Assembly (NCBI RefSeq): GCF_963676685.1
Contig: NC_092346.1
Coordinates: 79,623,821 to 79,687,820 of the forward strand
Length of the DNA stretch: 64,000 bases
Reading direction: 5' to 3'
From: Mytilus edulis
Lineage: Eukaryota; Mollusca; Bivalvia; Mytilida; Mytilidae
Position numbers and translations under genes: made by a program. The notes below the pieces were generated by a model. It saw nothing but the letters and a program-made list of their open reading frames with translations. It searched no databases and was not told the origin of the DNA. Below, piece by piece: positions 37,087 through 45,196 of the stretch; position 1 is the first letter of the stretch; the number at the start of each line of letters is the position of its first letter.

Positions 37087-38526
37087 GAAAAATGTCGCAA
37101 AATTGGATGTTTCAAAGGAAAGCAGTTAATTGGTGAACAATGTGAACCATATTTACATGCATCTTTGTATAATCGACCGTTTGGATATACATTTCCATAT
37201 AGGTTTGCCACTACGGGTATTCGTGAAGAAATTTCACATATTTCACAAAACGATTTGATGGAAATATTCAGCTTGCAATCCGTTATTTGCATTGAGCCTA
37301 GCAATAAAACAGATTCCTACTATATATACACCGATGTTTTTGGAGACAAATCGATTTTAGAGAGCGAAAAAATCCTAATAAATTATACTTATAATTTTCT
37401 TAAATCAAGCAATAAGAATATAACAGTTACTTTCGATTATACATCACATCTTTCTAAAATTAAAACCAAACAATCTTGGGTTTGTACATATAACAGTCGT
37501 CTACTTATATCAGAGTTGTTGATATGCAGACATGTCGTATTTACAAGGAATGAATATAAGTTATCGAAAGAAAACCATCAAATTGCATTGCTGAACTACG
37601 ACGTCAATTTTCAATTCTACTAGTATTATATAGATTCAGAGAAGAATTTGGGAATTTGTATTGAGGATTTTCGAAATATGATCAGCCATTTTGATACACA
37701 TAGTATTGTTTATTCCGCCATAATGATAACATGCACTTTAATATCTACACTATGCCTTATCTCAACATTAATAACATACTGTTTATTTCCCTCACTGAGG
37801 ACTCTTCCTGGAAAAATCATCATGAGCTTGGCATTTTCCATGCTACTGTACCATTCACTGTATTTAGTATTGATAATGGCCGAGAACGTTAACAATGCGG
37901 TATGTCAGATAATTGGAATACTTACTCATTTCTTCTTACTATCATCACTTGGTTGCTTTACTGCGTGTACAGTTCATATGTTTAAAGTGTTTGGACAGAA
38001 GAGACTAACGTCAACACTAAAGGCGAATCAAAATAAATCATTGATATGGTTGTATATACTTTCTACTTACGTCTCTGCAGCTGTTATTGTTTCTGTCAAC
38101 ATTATAGTCATATACATTGTAACAGCCAAGTCCACTGGGTATGGACGTAATGGAAAATGTTTCATCTCACGGTTAGAAAGCTTTGTCGCAACAGTGTTGA
38201 CACCATTAATTGCAACATTTACTATCAATATCATTTTATATACAATAACAGTGTATAGACTATTCATAAGAACTACTTTGCATTCAACCCTATCTGATAC
38301 TAGAAACAATAAAATGGAAGTAGGTATTTTCTTTAAACTTTTCGTTAATACTGGATGTTCGTGGATATTAATGCTCGTTAATTTCTTCGTTAATGAAATA
38401 CATATTTATACTGTAATAGCAGGTCTCAATGGATTACAGGGACTTTATATTTTTATAGCTTATATCTGTAACAGACGTATTTATCGATTATTCAAAAGTA
38501 AACTGGGAATTACCGATCGAGACTAG
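37087..38526 (+). pseudogene. Receptor gene 2, exon 2 with a 7TM domain and in-frame TAGs
   Basis: The frame runs on from exon 1 as EKCRKIGCFKGKQ. TAG at 37621-37623 falls between FQFY and YYIDSEK, where gene 1 has Gln (FQFYQYHIDSEK). Reading then continues in the same frame through a complete 7TM domain: TM1 about 37714-37794, LPGKIIMSLAF, FFLLSSLGCFTACTVHMF, KLFVNTGCSWILMLVNFFV, LNGLQGLYIFIAYICN. It reaches TAG at 38524-38526. No frameshift exists over about 1.4 kb. Beyond that lie another TAG (38536) and 44 open codons with a Ser/Thr-rich sequence to TAG 38671-38673. These resemble the C-tail of gene 1, so the ancestral stop may be 38671. Confidence 0.82.
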
Positions 38527-38673
38527 CATCCTAGTTAGAAAACTACTACAACTATGCTTTCCCTTTCGCGTTCACAAATTTTAAAGAGCTCAGAAAGTGT
38601 ACAAAAAGAAAGCTCTTCTAAAACTACAGATAACACCGTCAGTTTACATAAAATTGAAAGTACACCGTCATAG

Positions 38674-39700
38674 ATTTGAATAACCGAATAATTCACTCAT
38701 ACATGATGTATATGTAGTCCTGATATGTAGAAACACTATGATCTGTTAGAAACGTATTTTTACCATTCTTTTCATTTTAACAATCAATATTGTTTACTGA
38801 TTTTGACAAAAGGAGACCACTACGTATCGATCTGGCTATCTGCGTATTGAAATTGACACTAATTTGGTGAATCGCATATAAGATAATATGGTTCAGATGA
38901 ACTGTTATAGACGTTTGGGTAAAATATGATTGTGTTTACAGCTCATTTCTTGAAATCACTGCAGCATGAACTATAATTGTAACTAAAAGGTAATACACTG
39001 ACCCATAAATGACATCGTATGCTTTTCATTTTACGATTAGACCAGAAAGTATATAGCACATACCGTTTTAGTCGTTTTTCTGCAGTCTATATCATTATGT
39101 AATAATGTATGATAATACATGATATATATAAAAATAAGATTGTATGTGGTTTTTTATTTTGTAACTTTTAATGTTTATGAACTGTGTTATACAGTATTTG
39201 GAAACATTATTCTGGCCTTTGATTTCCATATATCTCCTTGATTCTGCACAAAATGTTTATTTCTTTGTGACAATGTATCCAATTCCATCATCTACAAACA
39301 TAAACGGAAAAAAATAACAATAGATATTAATTTCATTAAGGTTGGCACAGTGTGAGGTTTCACTCATTTTGGTCCTATTTGGTGGCATACTTCTCGCAGT
39401 ATTTACATATTTTGTTTAACACATGTTTGACACTGGACGTTCTGTGTGACGAAATTACTAATTTAGTTAAAGTAAATAAATTTAGATAGGAAAGAGAACA
39501 TTGTAATCAGAACAAGTTATGCTATGCCTTAACATTGATAAATTGTCGTGTCAATGTTTAATGTAATGTCAGATGTTTCCTTGTAGTGTTTATTCTTTTT
39601 GCTTGCAACCAATTAACACATGTTCAGAGCTTGTTCATGAATTTACGTATGCAGTGTTTATAACTATCACAATAAATGACAGCTGCTGAAAGACCTTACT
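38674..39700. other. 3' flank of receptor gene 2, nothing recognised
   Basis: AT-rich sequence without ORFs, exon signals or named repeats. Confidence 0.45.
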
Positions 39701-39747
39701 TGGCCGCAAGCGAGATATCTGACATTGCTGAACTTAAGGTTGTCGAA
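39701..39747. repeat. Left copy of a 47-bp direct repeat (target duplication)
   Basis: This is identical to 40156-40202 except for one base (GAACTT against GAAATT). The pair exactly brackets the hammerhead-like element. Confidence 0.85.
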
Positions 39748-40155
39748 AAAAAGTTATCAAAGGTACCAGTATTATAATTTAATACGCCAGACGCGCGTTT
39801 CGTCTACATAAGACTCATCAGTGACGCTCATATCAAAATAGTTAGAAAGCCAAAATTCCAAAAAGTAGTGCCAAATACGGCTAAGGTTATCTATTCCTGG
39901 GATAAGAAAGTCCTTAGTTTTTCGAAAAATTTAGTTTTGTAAATAGGAAATTTATATAAAAAAAATTGACCATATAATAGATAATCATGTCAACATCGAA
40001 GTGCTGACTACTGGGCTGGTGATACCCTCGGGGACGAAACGTCGACCAGCAGTGGCATAGACCCAGTGGTGTAAAAGGTTATTAAAGGTACCAGGATTAT
40101 AATTTCATACGCCATACGCGCGTTTCGTCTACATAAGACTCATCAGTGACACAAG
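39748..40155 (-). mobile_element. Retrozyme-like element with two hammerhead-like cores
   Basis: A 408-bp insertion between 47-bp direct repeats. On the minus strand each end carries CTGATGA, a GTC/GAC hairpin (GTCTTATGTAGAC), GAAA, then CGC and GCG arms closed by TA: one core in 39790-39832, the other in 40105-40147. The cores are about 315 bp apart, so the element looks like one full monomer plus part of a second. The core order is that of a type I hammerhead ribozyme with a very short stem III. Stem I pairing is weak or absent (about 3 bp in the right copy), so activity is uncertain. Retrozymes, with ribozymes flanking a few-hundred-base unit, are known in metazoans including mussels. Confidence 0.6.
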
Positions 40156-40202
40156 TGGCCGCAAGCGAGATATCTGACATTGCTGAAATTAAGGTTGTCG
40201 AA
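40156..40202. repeat. Right copy of the 47-bp direct repeat
   Basis: Mate of 39701-39747 with one mismatch. Being so long and so similar, it points to a staggered-break insertion of the 408-bp element. Confidence 0.85.
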
Positions 40203-40291
40203 GTGTTTGAAACGTGACCGAAAAACTAAATGACGTATAATAAATTGTCTTTTCAAATCGATTCTGCTAAAATAAATGAATAAAAACATAC

Positions 40292-40431
40292 TTCTTCGTA
40301 TGACAATCGCCATCCACTGCCAGATGCCATATTTTCTTCTAACTGTTGTATAATAATGGCACCTATTATAACAGACGCCACAATGTTCTTTTGCAGGACC
40401 CATCTCAATGCGATCTGACTGACAGTTTTCC
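40292..40431 (-). CDS. Aldo-keto reductase, C-terminal exon
   Basis: A 140-bp exon with acceptor AAAG before 40431 and donor GTATGT after 40292. It encodes GKTVSQIALRWVLQ, ASVIIGA, QQLEENMASGSGW and LSYEE, the conserved C-terminal helix region of aldo-keto reductases that shapes the NADP(H) site. The family usually has GAKT where this has GAII, so a cofactor-contacting Lys appears lost. It joins in frame to the exon at 41002-41186 (CAT G|GG AAA). If the donor is not used, the frame runs into a stop at 40253. No following exon was found. The enzyme would be a cytosolic NADPH-dependent carbonyl reductase; its substrate cannot be inferred. Confidence 0.72.
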
Positions 40432-41001
40432 CTTTAAAAATATACAAATATAGCAATACGTTTCGGAAAAAAAAATCGATTTTTTTTAACGTTATCAACT
40501 AATATAACTATTTCATTTCAAAATCTCATTTCTAATTAATAATGTATTAATATCATTAAAGATGGCTCTAATGAATAACAAGGCAAAGGGTTGGGATATT
40601 TAAAAATTGTTTTACCCCACGATATATTAATGTGCATGCTCAGGCCTAGTCTGGTATCTCGTTGGTTGTTTGTCAGTATGGTTAATACTGTTGTCATCAG
40701 GGTATCTATATGATACTAGCAAACCATTTATAGTCTAATACGTTTAATAATTTTTCTATAAACATTGGATGGAATTGAGCTTGACATATTAAATAGACAC
40801 TTGCCTCTTGTTGATAAATAAACAATACCTTTAGGTCTCAGTTTGCCAGTTTTATCAACATATACCGACATCTAATTGTATTCATATGTACAACTAGCAG
40901 CCATGATTTACTGGTGGTTCTGTAGTCATTGTATCCTATTGACTGACATTTTTAACATTGGATATGAATTAAACTGTTTAAACAACAAACAATTTTATTA
41001 C
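40432..41001 (-). other. Intron between aldo-keto reductase exons
   Basis: A 570-bp interval with donor GTAATA (minus strand, at 41001-40996) and acceptor AAAG at 40432. No ORF or named repeat lies inside. Confidence 0.6.
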
Positions 41002-41186
41002 CATGATTTTTTGCCATTTGCGTCATAGCTGACATAAGTTTCCAATAGGAATCGTCATTTGCATAATTCTGTAGGGCTGGACATGATTGTGTACTTTTAT
41101 AGCCTATAGAACTGGCATGGGACAAACGTCCTGATGTTACAACAATACTACCATTCTGTTTCTTATATTTTCCACTTAGTAATCCA
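41002..41186 (-). CDS. Aldo-keto reductase, internal exon
   Basis: A 185-bp exon with acceptor CTTCTGCAG before 41186 and donor GTAATA after 41002. It encodes GLLSGKYKK, then ALQNYANDDSYWKLMSAM and MAKNHG. This matches the usual family order: the PLxxGLLTGK loop, then a helix leading into GKTVSQ. It enters with one base and leaves with one, and splices in frame to 40292-40431. Upstream exons, which should carry the catalytic Tyr and the barrel N-terminus, should lie at higher coordinates. I could not find them before the next gene, so this may be a gene fragment or have long introns. Confidence 0.72.
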
Positions 41187-41919
41187 CTGCAGAAGACACA
41201 AAAAAGGTGTTATAAATTTTAATTAATGTATTATTTAATAAGAATCTTTATAATACGGTCTGTAATAATGTTCTTTGATGTAAAAAGAAACATGCAAAAA
41301 CAGCCAAAGAAAATCATTTCGGGGGAAAGCGTTTCATTATCTGATAGTCAGCTCATTTGTTGTTAATAGTATGAGTTCGATCTATCCATCCAAAGTATGA
41401 TCATGTGAGAAGCCAGAAATTAGCTTAATCTTTGTTTGCATCATCAAAACTCTGTCTGGGAGAATTAAATTGCTACTCAGAACGAAGTAAAATTCACAAC
41501 CATTGGCTGCTTATTATAATAATACTTCATCGTATGCAAACTTATATAAATTAAAATATTTCCTCCATGTCATGCTCAACATCTTACAATGAATATGTTG
41601 ATGTAATTATTATACTTCTCGTTTGAAATTTACAGTCAGTATAGAAATAAGAATAATACTGTGTTTTTCCTCGACTATGCAAAAAAAAAACTTCTTCGGG
41701 TCAACCTTGGATGATATTTTCGCATTGAAAATACTAATAACACCATCGGTTAATACATCCTGAATCATAATTTATCGCGGTTTTATATGATTATGCATGC
41801 TAATATGATGCCTAATTAGTTCCGCTAGAAAAAATGCATGCAAAGTTGCAACTACAACTCTATTTTTGTAAACAACTGATTTGATGAAAAGCCTGTTTTT
41901 TATTTAGTGCTAAATCTTT
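41187..41919. other. Non-coding, possible aldo-keto reductase intron
   Basis: No further aldo-keto reductase exon or named repeat was seen on either strand. Confidence 0.4.
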
Positions 41920-42281
41920 TAAGGTTTATGTACCCTTCTGTAGCCATTTTGGTACAAATTTTTCAAACCTCAATCGTATCAAAACTAAAGATATAATAAA
42001 TAATAGAGATAGGCCATTTAGTACATGTTTCAAGGGGAAACTTGATGCAAAGCATTATTTTTTACTGTTTTCTATAAAAAATTTGATTTATTTGCCTCAA
42101 AGTCCTCTTTTTCTATTAAATGTAATGGAACAGTAAAAAATAATGCTTTGCATCAAGTTTCCCATTGGAATATGTACAAAATGACCTATCTCTATTATTC
42201 ATAATATCTGTAGTTTTGATACAATTGAAGTTTGAAAAGTTCGTACAAAAATGGCTACAGACGGGTACATAAAACCTTAAG
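41920..42281. repeat. Fold-back palindromic element
   Basis: The left arm (41920-42069) and right arm (42129-42281) are near-perfect inverted copies of about 150 bases around a 60-base spacer. Matching words are CTTGATGCAAAGCATTATTT on the left and its complement AAATAATGCTTTGCATCAAG on the right. The outer ends are AAGGTTTATGTACCC and GGGTACATAAAACCTT. There is no coding capacity. It fits a fold-back or MITE-type DNA element. The minus-strand ORF at 42116-42340 is incidental. Confidence 0.85.
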
Positions 42282-42654
42282 TTTACTATGGCTTCGTCAC
42301 CGTCCAGGCATCTTACTCGTGATATTAGACCCACCCACATTCAATATTACGGATACGGACATTACTAGAGTTGTCAATCAAGTATGTGAACTAACAATAT
42401 AAACATTGAGTATCTAATTAATAGTTGCTTTGAAGTAATAACATAGTTTATCAATAAAAACTGAATGGGATTAAAAATGGCAAAACGTTTTATCAATATT
42501 CATGGAATACTCTGAAGATAAAACCAATGCACGAATGTTCCTTGAATCAGAAGAAACCGTTGCCCTTAACTCGAGTTTTTATGGTCAGTGGCACACTGGC
42601 ACTTAATATATAAAATAAGGGGTAATAAACATCTTTACATAAATAAAAGTCATT

Positions 42655-42763
42655 ATGGATCAATTCAAATTTACAACTAACCCTTCTTATGCACCAAACG
42701 GTAAAACACCGACTCCTTCGTTGCTGCAGACTTCGAATTCCTCATTTTCTGATTCTCTTCGCA
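42655..42763 (+). CDS. Candidate first coding exon of an unrecognised small protein
   Basis: ATG 42655 opens 36 codons of a Ser/Thr/Pro-rich hydrophilic sequence (MDQFKFTTNPSYAPNG, TPTPSLLQTSNSSFSD), ending at a near-consensus donor A|GTAAGT after 42763, phase 1. It joins in frame to 43500-43607 and then 44551-44624, for a total of about 96 residues. The support is the strong donor and the agreement of phases across three exons. I recognise no domain. It could also be the start of a longer protein if the final exon uses a later donor. Confidence 0.35.
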
Positions 42764-43014
42764 GTAAGTTATATTGTTGCTAAAATTGTGGATACAGATT
42801 ACAATTGATCAAGCATGTTATACAATTTGATATTAATGATTCGTAAAGAAGTAAATTGCCAGTTTCAGTTAAATACATTATTTCCCACATGTTTATGGTG
42901 TCATAGTGACATCACTAGTGGCATTTTTTCACTAAATTTTACAGATTAAAACCACTGGTTAATTATCAATAATATAATGAGAACTTTAAATATTGTGGTC
43001 AAGTTTGGTTAAAG

Positions 43015-43478
43015 GAGTAGGTCCAGTAAGACCCTTTTTGGCCCCAAAATATAGCAGTTTTACAAAATTGTTAAAATGTAAACTTTTAGTTTATTATTGG
43101 ACAGTAGAATGCTTCTGCTACATAAATATTGGTTGTTTTTTTACAATACAACGCATAAATATCGGGTACTAACACCATCAAGTCATGCTAAATTACTAAA
43201 ATCTTCAAAATTCTAGCATTTTAGTCAAATTTTAGACGGTTTTCGTGTAAAACTGTAAAATTGAAGTGCACTAACTCCTTAATGTGTCAACAGACAATTT
43301 TGGTCATTTGACTTTTTTGTAGGTCTTACTTTGCTGAACATTATTGATGTTTACAGTTTATCTCTATCCATGATAAGATTTTTGTAAAAGTTAACGACGA
43401 CGGACGACGACGATGACGGACGCCGGACGCAAAGTGATGAGAAAAGATCACTTGGCCCTTCGGGCCAGGTGAGCTAAA
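43015..43478 (+). repeat. Interspersed repeat ending GGCCAGGTGAGCTAAAAA
   Basis: It starts near TTAAAGGAGTAGGTCCAGTA and ends at CACTTGGCCCTTCGGGCCAG, then GTGAGCTAAAAA, with a GAC-rich run (GACGACGGACGACGACGATG) before the end. I recall the family from bivalve sequences, and a degraded end is at 26855-26945. It fills intron 1 of the candidate small gene almost up to exon 2. Confidence 0.65.
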
Positions 43479-43499
43479 AACCGGCTAGGACGTCGACAG

Positions 43500-43607
43500 G
43501 GTTCCCAAGGTCCTCTCCTGCTACACGGAACACTGAAGCATTTGATTTGTGTGTTCCACAGAACACCCTTCTGCATACCCTTGATTTGACTCATGAACAC
43601 CCTGAAG
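43500..43607 (+). CDS. Candidate second exon of the unrecognised small protein
   Basis: Starting after GTCGACAG, the frame set by exon 1 (A|GG, Arg) is open for 36 codons: FPRSSPATRNTEAFDL, then PQNTLLHTLDLTHEHPE. It ends at donor CTGAAG|GTAATC, phase 1. The acceptor has almost no pyrimidine tract, perhaps because the adjacent repeat replaced it, and this is the weakest link in the model. No domain recognised. Confidence 0.3.
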
Positions 43608-43654
43608 GTAATCATTACTTGAAAAATTCAGATACTTTTCAAATAATATTAAAA

Positions 43655-43860
43655 CCATGTACCGTTGATATTTTCGACTGTTAAAAGACACCTGCTTCTA
43701 AAGCTATTGGCGGCATTTCTATGGAAACGAACTGTGCGCCTTTCCTTACCGACCTCTTCATACATTCATATGAGTCGGGGTTCCTTCAGAAGAACGTCTC
43801 GTCCTTTTTCTAACAAAATTCATCGGAAGATACCATACTCTTGTTGATAAATATTCCGTA
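43655..43860 (+). pseudogene. Reverse transcriptase fragment (Penelope-like)
   Basis: GGISMETNCAPFLTDLF followed by HSYESGFLQ corresponds to the RT segment just before the YIDD motif in the copies at 19160 and 33905. The catalytic motif and thumb are missing, replaced directly by the element's tail. It lies in intron 2 of the candidate small gene. Confidence 0.65.
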
Positions 43861-44500
43861 TCAAATTCACAAATAATACATGATGGCCTTGAAGTATAGA
43901 TTCTATATACTGACGTTGTTTATCATCTTTTAAAATTACGTGTTTTCAATTGTCTTTGTAAATTATTAATCTTTACTGTTTAGTCCATATTTAGTAATAT
44001 CCTTTTGGCGTGGTTCGGTACTTATTCATCTTGCTATTATATTATTGTGCTATGTGTCATTATGTGTATTCTAGTCTTTTATTTTTGCTTATGGGCTTTG
44101 TCTATATGCCATTTTGTTTTCCTTTAGTGACATGTTTGTTTTATAGTGATTAAGATTATAACACAATGTTGACTGATGTAACCCTATTTTGACATTTAAC
44201 CTATTATGTCTGTTTGTTTTGTTCACACAATGTTGTCAATATAATGGAATTTTAGGCGACTATCATACAAGTTAGAGGTTTAGCTAGCTATAAAACTAGG
44301 TTTAATCCACCATTTTCTTAAGAAGGAAATGCCTGTACCAAGTCAGGAATATGACAATTGTTTTCCATTCGTTTCATATGTTTGAACTTTTGATTTTGCA
44401 ATTTGACAAGGGACTTTCTGTTTTAAATTTTCCCTGAAGTTCGGTAATTTTGTTAATTTACTTCTTTCTAATATTCACAATTTCTAAATGAAAAAGGCTT
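43861..44500 (+). repeat. 3' tail of the second RT element family
   Basis: CCTTTTGGCGTGGTTCGGTA, CTTTAGTGACATGTTTGTTT, GTTCACACAATGTTGTCAAT, TAGAGGTTTAGCTAGCTATA and GTACCAAGTCAGGAATATGA follow the RT fragment in order. This shows that the solo TTTAGCTAGC repeats elsewhere (14845, 20455, 21590, 32490, 36930) are truncated tails of an RT element. It differs from the tail at 10040, so at least two related families exist. Confidence 0.65.
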
Positions 44501-44550
44501 TTCTTCTGATGCTTAGTAATGACATCAGCCATTGATTTATTTTGTTGCAG

Positions 44551-44624
44551 TTACGGGGTCAAATAACACGTCTGTCATCCGGTATATGGACTCGTACGTG
44601 ATTGTGAAAGAAAAAGTTACGTAG
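44551..44624 (+). CDS. Candidate third exon of the unrecognised small protein
   Basis: A good acceptor (TTATTTTGTTGCAG) precedes a frame matching exon 2's phase (G|TT, Val), then TGSNNTSVIRYMDSYVIVK, ending at TAG 44622-44624. GTATGT directly follows the stop, and GTAGGT four bases earlier is an alternative donor, so the true reading could skip the stop and continue. No homologue recognised. Confidence 0.33.
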
Positions 44625-45196
44625 GTATGTTTACTCTTTAACTTCATGTAAAAGTTTTATTAAAATCCAGCAAGTTTACTACATAAATCATCAAGAAACA
44701 ACCGATTACAATTATTTTAATTTTATGTTCAGTATATTTTAGCAGTTGTGACCTGGAATTTTTATCTACAAATATATATGCTATTCCCTCTTATTCTTTA
44801 TATTTTCTATATATATATATATATACTAAATGAATCATCTCGAAACTAGCTTTTTTATCTATTGATTCTGTTTACAATAGAGGTATTTCCCTGTTATTTG
44901 TATATTTATATGTAATTCCAATCAAATAAGGGATACTCTAGTTATGATGATCATCCGGAGACCATTTGTTTCGGAAACACAGACAAAATAACGAAACTAT
45001 GTCTATATTCTTCCGTAGTGTTTTTTTTTCTGGAAGAATAGCAAATTTAATATTAGACAAAATCATTCTGCCTTTCATGAATATTTTTGTTTAGTACTGT
45101 TTTGAAATGGTTTACTTTTTTTTTTTAACAAAAATGTCTCATCTGTCAGCATATATTTGATAGGAATATGATTTGCAGTTGTTTAAAAATATTATG
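44625..45196. other. Spacer between candidate gene and cGAS-like gene
   Basis: A (TA)n run lies at about 44808-44826. The 3' flank of the minus-strand cGAS-like gene is here; no clear polyadenylation signal was assigned. Confidence 0.5.

Noticed and set aside
39701..40202. 47-bp repeat as a duplicated aldo-keto reductase exon
   Set aside because: Translation of the repeat on the minus strand in the phase required by the preceding exon does not resemble the family's C-terminus.
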